Under the pieces are notes generated by a model. That model saw only the letters and a list, made by a program, of their open reading frames with translations, was not told where the DNA came from and ran no database searches. DNA of 64,000 nt, from NCBI GenBank assembly GCA_002897635.1, contig BDTD01000005.1:1-64000 (forward strand), in the 5' to 3' direction. The translations under genes and the position numbers were made by a program. Shown piece by piece: positions 8,824-18,650 of the stretch; position 1 is the first letter of the stretch, and each line of letters begins with the position of its first letter. The stretch is from a bacterium BMS3Abin11 (GTDB lineage Bacteria > Pseudomonadota > Gammaproteobacteria > BMS3Bbin11).

Positions 8824-10398
8824 ATGAGTGAACTGCAGGACCAGTTATCACGTCGTCGCACATTTGCCATCATTTCGCATCCGGATGCCGGTAAAACGAC
8901 CCTGACCGAAAAGTTGTTGCTGTTTGGTGGTGCGATACAGCTGGCCGGGGCTGTGAAGGGGCGTAAGGCGGAGCGTCATGCCACCTCTGACTGGATGGAG
9001 ATGGAGCAGCAGCGCGGTATTTCAGTCACCACTTCGGTGATGCAGTTTCCTTATCGAAATCGAATCGTCAATCTACTCGACACGCCGGGCCATGAGGACT
9101 TTTCAGAAGATACCTATCGTACCCTGACCGCCGTCGATTCGGCCCTGATGGTGATCGATATCGCCAAAGGTGTCGAAGCGCGGACGATTAAGCTAATGGA
9201 AGTGTGCCGATTGCGCACCACGCCGATCATGACCTTCGTCAACAAGATGGATCGCTTCGGCCGTGACCCACTGGAGATTCTGGATGAGGTAGAGCAGGTG
9301 CTTGATATTCGCTGCGCACCGATGACCTGGCCGATTGGTATGGGCAATGAGTTTCGCGGTGTATATCATCTCTACGAAGATCGCATCTATCTCTACGAGC
9401 AGGGCAGTAAGGCGATAGACGGCGAAGTAATTGAAGGGATTAATTCAGACGAAGCCGCTGCAAGTCTTGCCATGGTAATTGATGATTTACGGGAGGAAAT
9501 AGAACTGGTGCGGGGTGCCAGTTATGAATTTTCACAGGAAGACTACCTCGCAGGCACATTGACGCCGGTATTCTTTGGCTCAGCAATCAATAATTTTGGC
9601 GTGCAAATCCTTCTCGATAGTTTCGTAGAATATGCGCCACACCCGGAATCCCGCGAGTCAAAGCAACGGCAGGTGTCGCCAGCAGAAGAAAAATTCACGG
9701 GCTTTGTGTTCAAGATCCAGGCCAATATGGACCCAGCCCACCGGGACAGGATAGCCTTCATGCGCGTTACATCAGGTAACTACCGGCGCGGCATGAAAAT
9801 GCACCACGTCAGGCTGGGTCGTGATGTGATAGTCAATAATGCACTGACTTTTATGGCGGGAGAACGGTCAACCGCTGAATACGCCTGGCCGGGTGACATC
9901 CTCGGTATACATAATCATGGCACAATACAGATCGGTGATGCTTTTACCGAGGGTGAGAAACTGAAATTCCTCGGGATTCCGCATTTTGCCCCAGAGCTTT
10001 TCCGTCGGGTAATACTCAAAGACCCGCTTAAGAACAAGGCGCTGCTTAAAGGCTTGCAGCAACTCAGTGAAGAGGGTGCAACGCAATTATTCAGGCCATT
10101 GAATACCAATGAACTAATTCTAGGTGCCGTCGGCGTCCTGCAGTTTGATGTCGTTGCTTCCCGCCTTAAATCCGAGTACCGGGTTGAATGTATCTTCGAA
10201 CCAGCTGGCATCACTGCTGCGCGCTGGGTCGAATCCGATGATGAGCGGGAGATTGAACTGTTAGAGCAGAAGGCGTCGAACAACCTGGCACTTGATGGCT
10301 CAGATAGTCTGACTTATCTGGCCCCGACAAGAGTGAATCTTGATCTGACGATAGAAAGGTTTCCGAGGGTTGATTTCAGGGCAACCAAAGAGCATTGA
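8824..10398 (+). CDS. prfC: Peptide chain release factor 3 (RF3)
   Basis: This 524-residue translational GTPase removes RF1/RF2 from the ribosome after termination. The P-loop SHPDAGKTT begins at residue 18, switch [10 protein letters not shown] follows near residue 87, and the NKMDR base-recognition motif near residue 140. The RF3-specific stretch around [16 protein letters not shown] distinguishes it from EF-G. Full length, ordinary housekeeping gene; no clear ribosome binding site is seen, and translational coupling to miaE is too distant to explain that. Confidence 0.97.
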   Translation: MSELQDQLSRRRTFAIISHPDAGKTTLTEKLLLFGGAIQLAGAVKGRKAERHATSDWMEMEQQRGISVTTSVMQFPYRNRIVNLLDTPGHEDFSEDTYRTLTAVDSALMVIDIAKGVEARTIKLMEVCRLRTTPIMTFVNKMDRFGRDPLEILDEVEQVLDIRCAPMTWPIGMGNEFRGVYHLYEDRIYLYEQGSKAIDGEVIEGINSDEAAASLAMVIDDLREEIELVRGASYEFSQEDYLAGTLTPVFFGSAINNFGVQILLDSFVEYAPHPESRESKQRQVSPAEEKFTGFVFKIQANMDPAHRDRIAFMRVTSGNYRRGMKMHHVRLGRDVIVNNALTFMAGERSTAEYAWPGDILGIHNHGTIQIGDAFTEGEKLKFLGIPHFAPELFRRVILKDPLKNKALLKGLQQLSEEGATQLFRPLNTNELILGAVGVLQFDVVASRLKSEYRVECIFEPAGITAARWVESDDEREIELLEQKASNNLALDGSDSLTYLAPTRVNLDLTIERFPRVDFRATKEH

Positions 10399-10830
10399 AA
10401 GAAGTCGGGGGTCGTAAGTCGTAAGTCGAAATCATGGAGACCTAAGACCTAAGAATCCTGGTACGTCCTTCAAAGGTCGAAGAGAAAGTAGAGGATAGGG
10501 GTCTATTTTACTATGTATAAATCTAAAAAGGTTTTTTACAACTAAATTTAATTTCCGCAAATGGTTGTAGTGGAAAAGATTTCACTTGAGTTGAAAATGA
10601 CCGATGTTGAGAGTTATAAGATCATTACTAATTTCATAGATTTTGCCAGCCATGTCTCGTAAGCGGATATTCCAGCCAGCACCATGCAAAGGTTCTGCAC
10701 CAGTTTTGATCTCTAATCCCCTTTTGGGTCGTCGAGCACTCCTATTCGCGTGTGCGGATGCAAACTCCACTGCACCCTATTTGCACCGCACAGTTATATT
10801 GCCAGGCTAAAAAAAAGGACCGGAGAAAAA
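10399..10830. other. Non-coding gap with period-7 arrays
   Basis: Two 7-base arrays lie at 10411-10431 (GTCGTAA repeated, then a variant) and 10440-10454 (GACCTAA twice). The remainder to 10830 is AT-rich and shows no supported gene. A 62-codon minus-strand frame at 10582-10770 has no recognisable family or ribosome binding site and was not called. The promoter of the downstream exporter gene must lie here. Confidence 0.4.
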
Positions 10831-11778
10831 ATGTATTTCCCTATTGCAAATATAGAAATAAATCCTTTCATCCCACCAGTGGTAGCTTTTGTTATCTCCT
10901 TCTTTACATCAATGGGAGGAGTCTCTGGTGCTTTTCTGCTGCTGCCTTTTCAGGTAAGTGTACTCGGTTTTAATAGCCCAGCTGTAAGTGCTACAAATCA
11001 GCTTTTTAATATAGTGGCGATTCCAAGCGGTATATATCGATATATTAAAGAAGGGCGTATGGTTTGGCCATTAACCTGGGTGGTCATTATCGGCACGTTA
11101 CCAGGTGTCCTGATAGGGGCTATAATTCGCATTCAATATCTTCCTGATCCACGAAATTTTAAAATGTTTGTAGGGTTAATACTACTTTATATAGGTTCAA
11201 GATTACTCAAAGACATATTAAAAGGAAAAAGAAATAAAAAAGGCGAACTTTCAGTGGATGAAAAATTCCAAAAACTGAATAAAGAATTTAATTCGAAGCA
11301 TCGTGAAGTAGACAAACAATTACCAAAAGTAATTGTAATAGAATTTAGTTTGACTCGAATATCTTATGATTTCTACGGACAGGAATTTAAGATAAACACT
11401 ATCGGCGTAATGACACTAAGTGCTATTGTTGGAATTATAGGAGGTGTCTACGGGATAGGTGGTGGAGCCATAATTGCTCCATTATTTATAAGTTATTTTG
11501 GGCTCCCAGTTTATACTGTTGCCGGTGCCGCTCTAATGGGCACATTCGTCACTTCAATAGCAGGAGTAATATTTTATCAAATAATTGCCCCTTTTTATCC
11601 AAATATAGTTATCTCCCCGGACTGGTTACTAGGTATTCTGTTTGGGCTTGGTGGTTTTGGAGGTATGTATTTTGGAGCGAGGGCACAAAAATATGTACCG
11701 GCGAAAGTAATCAAATGGATTTTGGCAGCGTGCATTATATTTATTTCCGCCAAATACATAATCTCCTTTTTTCTATAA
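10831..11778 (+). CDS. TauE/SafE (TSUP) family anion exporter
   Basis: This 315-residue multi-pass inner-membrane protein has two homologous halves, as expected for the TauE/SafE family. The first half includes FFTSMGGVSGAFLLLP near residue 25 and the second GGVYGIGGGAIIAPLF near residue 205. A charged hydrophilic linker (about residues 130-185) separates them and is longer than usual. The family moves sulfite, sulfoacetate and related anions; in a sulfur oxidiser sulfite transport is plausible but not shown. The ATG at 10831 with GGAG upstream is preferred to a non-ATG frame opening at 10750. The gene is AT-richer than its neighbours. Confidence 0.85.
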   Translation: MYFPIANIEINPFIPPVVAFVISFFTSMGGVSGAFLLLPFQVSVLGFNSPAVSATNQLFNIVAIPSGIYRYIKEGRMVWPLTWVVIIGTLPGVLIGAIIRIQYLPDPRNFKMFVGLILLYIGSRLLKDILKGKRNKKGELSVDEKFQKLNKEFNSKHREVDKQLPKVIVIEFSLTRISYDFYGQEFKINTIGVMTLSAIVGIIGGVYGIGGGAIIAPLFISYFGLPVYTVAGAALMGTFVTSIAGVIFYQIIAPFYPNIVISPDWLLGILFGLGGFGGMYFGARAQKYVPAKVIKWILAACIIFISAKYIISFFL

Positions 11779-11831
11779 TAACTATTAAACCGGTTGAATA
11801 GTATAACAAACCATTTTCAAAGAGATAAAAT

Positions 11832-12686
11832 ATGGAAAGCCCCGACAAATCTGAATTAAAAGAACGCGAACGTAGTAACTGGACATCGGCTGCCGAAGGC
11901 TGGAGACGGCGTGATGAACTATTGCGAAAGGGAGGGGAACCCGTCACTGAACGTATGCTTGAACTGTCCGGAATATCCTCCGGTTCCAGACTGCTTGATA
12001 TTGCCTCAGGCACGGGAGAACCTGCGATATCGGCGGCACAAATCGTTGGTGAGTCTGGCAAGGTCATCGGCACCGATCTGGTTGATGAAATGCTAGCCGT
12101 TGCCCGCGAAAAAATCGGAAAAATGAATCTCGGTAATATCGAGTTCCACTGTATCGATGCTGAGACACTGGACTTTACGACAGGTTCGTTTGATGCGGTA
12201 ACCATCCGCTGGGGTCTGATGTTTATGCCAGAGCCGCAGGCCTGCCTCGCTGCTGCCCATAAGGCGCTGAAACAGAATGGGCACATTAGCCTGGCCTGTT
12301 GGGCTGCCCCGGAGAAAAATCCATTTGTGGGTGTACTCATTAAGACATTAAGCAAGTACATGGACATCCCTGCTCCACCTCCCGGCACACCCGGTATTTT
12401 TGCTTTTTCGGATTCAGAGCGTTTACAGGATGTCCTCACATCAGCAGGTTTCAGAAATATCGTACTGGAAGAGATGGCAATCGATGTCATTGAAGTTGAT
12501 GATGGCCGCGCCTACTGGGAGGCGATATCGGATTTGGCCGCACCAGTCATGGCGCTGGTCAGGCAACTGGAAGAGTCGGTTCGCTCGGACTATATCGATG
12601 AGGTAATCAAGGTCGCAGATGCGATGAAGCAAGGCGAAACCCTGCGCATGAGAGGTACCACATGGATTGTTTCCGCCGTCAAATAA
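11832..12686 (+). CDS. Class I SAM-dependent methyltransferase
   Basis: This 284-residue protein has the Rossmann-type methyltransferase core. Motif I LLDIASGTGEPAI lies near residue 53, the acidic motif II GKVIGTDLVDEML near residue 77, and motif IV FDAVTIRWGLMFMPEP near residue 118. It is of the UbiE/COQ5-like type, but the ends do not match UbiE itself, so the substrate (quinone, lipid or small molecule) is open. It follows the TauE/SafE gene by 53 bases in the same direction. A short TTGGG/CCCAA hairpin lies just after the stop. Confidence 0.85.
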   Translation: MESPDKSELKERERSNWTSAAEGWRRRDELLRKGGEPVTERMLELSGISSGSRLLDIASGTGEPAISAAQIVGESGKVIGTDLVDEMLAVAREKIGKMNLGNIEFHCIDAETLDFTTGSFDAVTIRWGLMFMPEPQACLAAAHKALKQNGHISLACWAAPEKNPFVGVLIKTLSKYMDIPAPPPGTPGIFAFSDSERLQDVLTSAGFRNIVLEEMAIDVIEVDDGRAYWEAISDLAAPVMALVRQLEESVRSDYIDEVIKVADAMKQGETLRMRGTTWIVSAVK

Positions 12687-12713
12687 GCCTTTGGGGAGTC
12701 AAATCCCAACCTT

Positions 12714-12879
12714 TAGGGCCCCTCTATTAATTCTGGATAGATCAGATTGCATTCCAAATCGTTCATATCAAGGCAAGGATCGCGCGTAATAGCTAGAGCT
12801 ATTGCGAAGATTCTTAACGCAGAGATGGCTGATTTTGGATTCAAGATGATTATTCATGAATATATAGAGGTGCCCTTTA
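12714..12879. mobile_element. MITE-like element, copy 2 (inverted)
   Basis: Ends AGGGCCCCTCTATTAATTC (from 12714) and, inverted, AGGGCACCTCTATATATTC (to about 12879). The inside is homologous to the reverse complement of 1-167: both share ATTAATTCTGGA, AGATTGC and a central TAATAGCTAG...AGCTATTGCGAAG palindrome. Non-coding, lying between the convergent methyltransferase and fixH genes. It is diverged from copy 1, so the family has been in the genome for some time. Confidence 0.6.
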
Positions 12880-12896
12880 GTCTTGAAACTTGAGCC

Positions 12897-13406
12897 CTAT
12901 TTCCTTAATGGCTTAATAACTACCTTTCTCTCATCGGGCATGCGCATCGAACCCAGCAGGCGCCAGTCATCGGAGGCAATCTGTACATTCCAGCGACCTG
13001 TTTCCAGTTTAGGTATGCTACCTTTGTAGATTCCCGGCGATATCAGTTCAACAAACGTTTCTTTATCAATATCAGCCCGTGTGGAATATAAAAACCTGAT
13101 TTCAAGTGCAGGTGGTGCGGTGTAGTCCTGGTTTGCCAGAATGAAGATAGTCACGGTTTTATCTTCAACCATCACCTGTGCCGTCAGGCCATGTGCCAGG
13201 GCCGCCTTGTCCCGTTTCAACTCCCGGTTAATTTGTTTGCCTACCTTGTAGTAATCATCAACTACCATGCCGTCAAATGAGGTGATAGAGACGATAAAAA
13301 AGAAGGTGCCATAGATAACGGATGACAGGGGGATGGCGATGATCAGCCATACCATGGGTTCCCTGTACCAGGGACGTGTGACCTGTTCGTTCTGTTGTGA
13401 AATCAT
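12897..13406 (-). CDS. fixH: FixH-family cbb3 oxidase accessory protein
   Basis: This 169-residue protein has one N-terminal transmembrane segment (about residues 18-40, preceded by the WYREPMVW motif typical of FixH/CcoH) and a periplasmic beta-rich domain. FixH/CcoH is an assembly factor of cbb3-type cytochrome oxidase. The start overlaps the stop of ccoG by four bases, so the genes are translationally coupled. It closes the minus-strand cbb3 gene series and ends just before MITE copy 2. Confidence 0.88.
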   Translation of the reverse strand: MISQQNEQVTRPWYREPMVWLIIAIPLSSVIYGTFFFIVSITSFDGMVVDDYYKVGKQINRELKRDKAALAHGLTAQVMVEDKTVTIFILANQDYTAPPALEIRFLYSTRADIDKETFVELISPGIYKGSIPKLETGRWNVQIASDDWRLLGSMRMPDERKVVIKPLRK

Positions 13407-14812
13407 TTCTGGAACCAGTCAGCAGGTGCAATGAAGCGGGTATCCTCTTCATCGGTCATTTTTTTATCATCTGTTGCGGTTATACGCAGGCTGATGCTTG
13501 TGCTACGATTCTTGATGGCATCCTCAGAGGCCCTCACTCTGACCAGGGTGTTGGCGATATCTCCACTGTTTACATGTATTTCGGGCTGATCCGGGTCTAG
13601 TACGGCACCGGGCAAGCCTTCCAGTGAAATGACGAAGTTGTGGGCTTTTCTGTCCTGATTCAATATCTTCAGACTAAAGACGTTTTCCAGATCACCGTTT
13701 AGTGCTTCACGATAAAGGATGTTTCGGTCACGCATTATATCAAGGCTTACCGGAATACGGGTAGCGAGTGACCAGAGCATGGCAATGATTAGACCGGTCA
13801 AAATAACCGAATAAATGATAATACGCGGTCTGAATATATGCCGGCCCTTACCAACGACTTCGTTATGTGTCGTGTAACGAATCAGGCCGGGGTCATAACC
13901 CATTTTGTCCATCACATCATCGCAGGCGTCGATACAGGCAGCGCAGGCTATGCACTGGTACTGCAGGCCATCCCGAATATCGATGCCGGTTGGACAGGCC
14001 TGTACGCACAGGCTACAGTCTATGCAGTCACCTTTGTCTGCGGGTTTTTCTTTGCCGCGTTTGCGTGCCCCGCGAGGATTTCCCCGTATTTCATCATAGG
14101 AAATAATCAGGGTGTTATCATCAAACATGACGCCCTGAAAGCGTGCGTAAGGACACATATAGATACATACCTGTTCCCGTAGCCAGCCAGCATTGCCGTA
14201 GGTGGCAAATGCATAAAAGAATATCCAGAAGGTTTCCCAGGGCCCCAGGTCCCAGCTGGGGATGGCTGCAGCCAGATCACGGATGGGAGTGAAGTAGCCG
14301 ACGAAAGTAAAACCTGTCCACAACGAGAAGATTATCCAGACCAGATGCTTGCCACCTTTTTTTATCACTTTGGTCAAATTCCACGGTGATTTGGCAAGTT
14401 TTATACGCTGCGGTCTGCTGCCTTCTATCTTGCGCTCCATCCACATGAAAACTTCGGTCCAGACTGTTTGCGGGCAGGAAAAACCGCACCATAATCTGCC
14501 ACCAACGGATGTAAATAGAAACAGGCCCAGCGCAGCAATAATGAGCAATACAGAGAGATAGATAAGATCCTGTGGCCACAGCGTCATCATGAAGATATTG
14601 AATTTTCTGTTGGGGAGGTCAAATAACAGGGCCTGACGACCTTCGCCCCAGTTTATCCAGGGCAGAATATAGTAGAGCCCCAGTGTCAGGAACACCGTCG
14701 CAATGCGCCAACTGGCAAAAATCCCATGCACCTCACGTGGGTAGATTTCCTCACGTTTGGCATACAGGGAATCCTGTTCGGGTTTTACCGGCGTATTGTC
14801 ATTATCTGACAT
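13403..14812 (-). CDS. ccoG: Cytochrome c oxidase accessory protein CcoG
   Basis: This 469-residue polyferredoxin-like membrane protein (FixG/RdxA/RdxB type) helps assemble cbb3 oxidase, probably by reducing Cu(II) for Cu delivery. Several transmembrane helices lie in the first 210 residues, with CGFSCPQTVWTE near residue 113. Two [4Fe-4S] motifs, CIDCSLCVQACP and CIACAACIDACD, follow near residues 260-305. A C-terminal Ig-like periplasmic domain ends the protein. It is coupled to fixH by a four-base overlap. Confidence 0.94.
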   Translation of the reverse strand: MSDNDNTPVKPEQDSLYAKREEIYPREVHGIFASWRIATVFLTLGLYYILPWINWGEGRQALLFDLPNRKFNIFMMTLWPQDLIYLSVLLIIAALGLFLFTSVGGRLWCGFSCPQTVWTEVFMWMERKIEGSRPQRIKLAKSPWNLTKVIKKGGKHLVWIIFSLWTGFTFVGYFTPIRDLAAAIPSWDLGPWETFWIFFYAFATYGNAGWLREQVCIYMCPYARFQGVMFDDNTLIISYDEIRGNPRGARKRGKEKPADKGDCIDCSLCVQACPTGIDIRDGLQYQCIACAACIDACDDVMDKMGYDPGLIRYTTHNEVVGKGRHIFRPRIIIYSVILTGLIIAMLWSLATRIPVSLDIMRDRNILYREALNGDLENVFSLKILNQDRKAHNFVISLEGLPGAVLDPDQPEIHVNSGDIANTLVRVRASEDAIKNRSTSISLRITATDDKKMTDEEDTRFIAPADWFQK

Positions 14813-14873
14813 GAATATTTTCTCTTAAAAATAAAAAGCGAAATCTGGTCTTCAGTGGGATCTGTATTCTGTA

Positions 14874-15131
14874 CTAATCATTCCAGCGACTACATGGGCG
14901 CAGGAAGTAGTACGACAGCAGGCAGGATGTGAGCGTAGTCAGCCACAGAAAAAGAAAGGTGACAGAGTAAAATGCCATATTGCTGACACCACTGGCGACA
15001 AGTTCAGGAAACACTTCGCCAGGAGAGAAAATCCAGTAAAACAGGATCATCGCCACCCCGGATGTCAGAAATGATGGCCACAGTACGGCAACCACACGCT
15101 GTATTTTCGGGATTTCTTTTTTTTCAGACAT
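14874..15131 (-). CDS. Small two-helix membrane protein of the cbb3 locus
   Basis: This 85-residue protein has two predicted transmembrane helices (about residues 14-32 and 47-75) and no recognised domain. It lies between ccoP and ccoG on the same strand. The position suggests a cbb3-associated subunit or assembly factor, but no family could be named. The intrinsic terminator at 15185-15214 separates it from ccoP, so it probably has its own promoter or depends on read-through. Confidence 0.6.
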   Translation of the reverse strand: MSEKKEIPKIQRVVAVLWPSFLTSGVAMILFYWIFSPGEVFPELVASGVSNMAFYSVTFLFLWLTTLTSCLLSYYFLRPCSRWND

Positions 15132-15184
15132 AAAATGAGCCTTTGATTGTGTTATCAGATGAACATAATTTTACTCCATGCGAC

Positions 15185-15214
15185 TGAAAAAAATACCGGA
15201 CATTATCCGGTATT
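15185..15214 (-). terminator. Rho-independent terminator after ccoP
   Basis: Read on the minus strand, a perfect nine-pair stem AATACCGGA/TCCGGTATT with a five-base loop is followed by a run of seven T. It lies 52 bases after the ccoP stop and separates ccoNOQP from the downstream accessory genes. Confidence 0.9.
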
Positions 15215-15265
15215 ATTGATAACAGTCGTGTCAATCTAAAGGGTACTCTTAATACCTGGCTGAGA

Positions 15266-16189
15266 TTACTTTTCCTGTGACAGGCTATAGACATAGGCGG
15301 CCAGCAGATGGGTTTTACCTTTACCAAGAAAATCACCGAAAGCGGGCATACGACCATTACGGCCTTCACTGATAGATTTTGCAATAGTACGGCGTGAACT
15401 GCCGTATAACCAGCTGTTATCTGTCAGGTTAGGTGCACCTAAAGCGATGTTGCCTGTTCCTTTAGCTGTGTGGCAGGCAATACAGAGCTGTTTGAACTTC
15501 TCTTCCCCAGCTTTTAGGTCACCGGAGGTTTTTCTGCCGCTTAATGACATAACGTAGGCAGTGACATTCTTGACTCCGGATTCACCTAACACTGCACCCC
15601 ATGCAGGCATGGTGCCCCTGCGACCAGAGTTAATGGTCTGACTGATCTGCTCAGGTTTTCCACCCCACAGCCAGCTGCTATCACGCAGGTTAGGAAAGCC
15701 CGGTCCACCACCTGCGTCTGTGCCATGGCACTGTGTGCAGTAAGTACTGAATAATCGCCCGCCTGTTTTGATGGCATCTTTGTTTTTTGCGAGTGTAACA
15801 ATATTCTGCTTCAGGTAATTGGCATATTGCTCACCGTATTTTTTTTCAGCGACTTCCATTTCCGTGTTGTACTGACCAACCTGGCTCCAGCCGAGTACGC
15901 CATCAAAAATGGCACTGCCCGGGTAAAGCACAAGGTATACCAGACCAAAAATATTTGTAGCAATGAACAGCTGCATCCACCAGCGCGGGATTGGGGTGTT
16001 GAGTTCTTCTATATCCTCATCCCATTTATGGCCCGTTGTCTGAATCTTGTCGCCCCCTTCTTTTGTTGCCAGTTTTGTCTGAGACATAAGCAAATAAAAG
16101 CACCAGAATATTCCACCGACAGTGACGATAAAGATAAACCAGGCCCAGAGCGGACTGCTGAAATCCGATAGTAAATTATATTCAGGCAT
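15266..16189 (-). CDS. ccoP: cbb3-type cytochrome c oxidase diheme subunit CcoP
   Basis: This 307-residue diheme c-type subunit of cbb3 oxidase passes electrons from cytochrome c to CcoO/CcoN. Two transmembrane helices (about residues 12-35 and 73-92) precede two cytochrome c domains with CTQCH at 151-155 and CIACH at 236-240. The ATG at 16189 overlaps the end of ccoQ by eight bases and gives the standard MPEYN N-terminus; the frame is open further upstream but that lies inside ccoQ. Two transmembrane helices is the longer gammaproteobacterial form. Confidence 0.95.
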   Translation of the reverse strand: MPEYNLLSDFSSPLWAWFIFIVTVGGIFWCFYLLMSQTKLATKEGGDKIQTTGHKWDEDIEELNTPIPRWWMQLFIATNIFGLVYLVLYPGSAIFDGVLGWSQVGQYNTEMEVAEKKYGEQYANYLKQNIVTLAKNKDAIKTGGRLFSTYCTQCHGTDAGGGPGFPNLRDSSWLWGGKPEQISQTINSGRRGTMPAWGAVLGESGVKNVTAYVMSLSGRKTSGDLKAGEEKFKQLCIACHTAKGTGNIALGAPNLTDNSWLYGSSRRTIAKSISEGRNGRMPAFGDFLGKGKTHLLAAYVYSLSQEK

Positions 16190-16370
16190 CGTCTTTTTCC
16201 CCTGATGTTTTACCTTCAACCTGATTTGCAAACTTTTCCTCATCCAGAGGCAAGTTGGCCAGTTCATCAAATTCTTTTTTACGTTTACTACTCCAGGCCC
16301 AGATTACTATTGCAATAAACAATAGCAGGAGTGCAAGGGTCCAGTAGCCATGAAATTCGATAGTATCCAT
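16182..16370 (-). CDS. ccoQ: cbb3-type oxidase subunit CcoQ
   Basis: This 62-residue protein has a single transmembrane helix (residues 9-28) and a short charged cytoplasmic tail, as in FixQ/CcoQ, which stabilises the cbb3 complex. It sits in the standard place between ccoO and ccoP: five bases after the ccoO stop, with its own stop overlapping the ccoP start. Confidence 0.9.
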   Translation of the reverse strand: MDTIEFHGYWTLALLLLFIAIVIWAWSSKRKKEFDELANLPLDEEKFANQVEGKTSGEKDDA

Positions 16371-16375
16371 GTTCT

Positions 16376-16987
16376 TTATCTTCCCAGTGGAATGGTAGTG
16401 CCGAGATTCTGTAGATAGGCGATCATTGCATCCATCTCCGTTTTTCCTTTCAGTTTTTCACTGGCACCGCTGATATCCTTATCAGTGTAAGGAACACCCA
16501 GTATTCTCAGAGTTTTCATTTTCTCTGCAATGTTTGAACCTTCCACGCTGTTTTTTGCCAGCCAGGGGTAACCCGGCATGACTGATTCCGGTACAACATC
16601 ACGAGGATTAGTTAGATGAATCCGGTGCCATTCATCACTATAACGGCCACCGACTCGATGCAGGTCAGGTCCGGTGCGTTTGGAACCCCATAAGAATGGC
16701 CGGTCATAGACGAATTCGCTGGCCAGCGAATAATGACCGTAACGTTCAGTCTCAGCCCGAAATGGACGGATCATCTGCGAATGACAGGTATTACACCCCT
16801 CACGGACATAGATATCGCGCCCGGTTAGCTGCATAGCAGTGTAAGGCTTCAGGCCATCAATGGGTTCTGTGGTTGATTTCATAAAAAACAGTGGGACGAT
16901 TTCAACCAGCGCTCCAAAGGAAATCACAACGATGCTCAGGATGATCAAAAGAGGAACACTTTTTTCAGTTTTTTCTTGAAGTGACAT
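16376..16987 (-). CDS. ccoO: cbb3-type oxidase monoheme subunit CcoO
   Basis: This 203-residue protein has an N-terminal transmembrane helix (about residues 12-35) and one c-type heme motif, CNTCH, at residues 65-69. It is the monoheme subunit of cbb3 oxidase, feeding the CcoN heme-copper site. The ATG at 16987 is chosen because an in-frame upstream ATG (17005) lies on the AGGAGGAG ribosome binding site itself. ccoN ends just upstream at 17002. Confidence 0.95.
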   Translation of the reverse strand: MSLQEKTEKSVPLLIILSIVVISFGALVEIVPLFFMKSTTEPIDGLKPYTAMQLTGRDIYVREGCNTCHSQMIRPFRAETERYGHYSLASEFVYDRPFLWGSKRTGPDLHRVGGRYSDEWHRIHLTNPRDVVPESVMPGYPWLAKNSVEGSNIAEKMKTLRILGVPYTDKDISGASEKLKGKTEMDAMIAYLQNLGTTIPLGR

Positions 16988-17001
16988 TATTCTTCTCCTC
17001 C

Positions 17002-18467
17002 TCATTGAGCCGGTTCAGGGATGATTGCATCTACCGGAGAAGTGTCAATAGCCGGTTTAGGGATGATTGCATCTACCGGAGAAGCATCATCAGCCCTTAC
17101 CGTTTTCCAGACGTTGTATGCCATCAGGAACATACCGCTAAGGAATATCAGCCCACCAATAGTTCGAGTAACATAAAATGGATGCATAGCCGCAACACTC
17201 TCAATAAAACTGTAAGTGAGCGTGCCATCCGAGTTTGTCGCACGCCACATCAGACCCTGCATGACACCTGAAACCCACATTGCAGCAATGTAAAGAACAA
17301 CACCCAAAGTAGAAATCCAGAAGTGGAGTTCAATCAGACGAACGCTGTACATCCTGGTTTTTCCAAACAGACGGGGAATAAGGAAATACATAGATCCTAT
17401 TGATATCATGGCAACCCAGCCCAGGGCGCCGGCATGAACGTGTCCGATAGTCCAGTCTGTATAATGAGAGAGCGCGTTGACTGTTTTGATGGCCATCATA
17501 GGACCTTCAAATGTAGACATGCCGTAGAAGGAGATTGCTACAACCAGGAATTTAAGAATCGGGTCAGTGCGCAGTTTGTCCCAGGCTCCTGACAGGGTCA
17601 TAATACCGTTAATCATACCGCCCCAGCTGGGAGCAAGTAGAATAAGGGACATGATCATGCCCAGTGACTGTGTCCAGTCAGGTAATGCTGTGTATAGCAG
17701 GTGATGCGGGCCTGCCCAGATATAGGTAAAAGCCAGTGCCCAGAAATGTACCACCGACAGGCGATAGGAATAGATAGGGCGACCAGCTGCTTTAGGCATG
17801 AAATAGTACATCATGCCGAGGAAACCAGCGGTCAGAAAGAAGCCTACGGCATTATGTCCATACCACCACTGCACCATAGCATCCTGTACGCCGGCATAGG
17901 CTGAGTAAGATTTCATGCCCAGCAGGCTGACGGGCAGGGCGGCACTATTGCCGATATGAAGCACGGCTACAGTCAGTATGAAAGAGCCTAAAAACCAGTT
18001 GGCGACATAAATGTGTTTAATTTTCGTTTGACGATAGTGCCAAAGAAAACTATCGCGTACGAAACCCAGACCACAGCGATGAGAATATCAATCGGCCATT
18101 CTAGCTCGGCGTATTCTTTAGCAGTAGAGAAGCCCATTGGAAGGGTGATTGCAGCAAGAACGATCACCAGTTGCCAGCCCCAGAAAGTAAAAGAAGCCAA
18201 TGCGGGTGCAAAGAGTTTGGCATGACTGGTGCGCTGCACAATATAATAAGAGGTTGCGAAAAGTGCCGAGCCGCCAAAGGCAAAGATCACGGCGTTGGTG
18301 TGCAGGGGGCGTAATCGGCTAAATGTTAGCCAGGGAACATCAAAATTCAGGGCCGGCCAGGCTAACTGAGAGGCAATAATTACGCCTACCAGCATTCCGA
18401 CGATACCCCAGACAACTGTCATTATCGAAAATTGACGTACCACTTTATAGTTGTAGGTTTCTTGCAT
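17002..18467 (-). pseudogene. ccoN: cbb3-type oxidase catalytic subunit CcoN, frameshifted
   Basis: The heme-copper catalytic subunit of cbb3 oxidase is present in two frames. Residues 1-155 (from the ATG at 18467) run to GTIVKRK and then leave frame, stopping at 17988. The other frame reads on as [17 protein letters not shown] and continues to the stop at 17002 with the expected AGPHHLLY Cu ligands and the HVHAGALGW block. The break lies at the A4 run at 18021-18024 (T4 on the plus strand): one more A restores a single protein of about 487 residues. The C-terminus has a 14-residue tandem duplication (42-base repeats 17009-17050 and 17051-17092, SPVDAIIP). It is either a real mutation or a one-base read error; all other structural genes are intact. 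Confidence 0.88.
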
Positions 18468-18479
18468 ACTGGTTCTCAA

Positions 18480-18650
18480 CTGATTGTTCGGGTCGTTTAA
18501 ATTATTAAGGGGATTAATGCAAAAAAGAATATTATAATATACTTATTGATATTTTTCCTGATTAATCATGCCAGCCGTATATATAAATGACAAGCTACCA
18601 GGATAATTCGATGCAAAACCCACGAAGTATATGCAAATTTGTGATCAAAT
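18480..18650. promoter_or_regulatory. Probable ccoN upstream region
   Basis: AT-rich stretch before ccoN. On the minus strand a TATAAT hexamer occurs at about 18531-18536. ATCAA half-sites like those of FNR/ANR boxes are seen, but no full TTGAT-N4-ATCAA site was found, so oxygen control by FNR is not supported by the sequence. Confidence 0.25.

Noticed and set aside
10582-10770. 62-codon frame on the minus strand
   Set aside because: It has no ribosome binding site, no recognised family and no conserved motif; it is most likely chance.
18480-18650. FNR/ANR box before ccoN
   Set aside because: Only half-sites were found; the spacing does not match the full palindrome.
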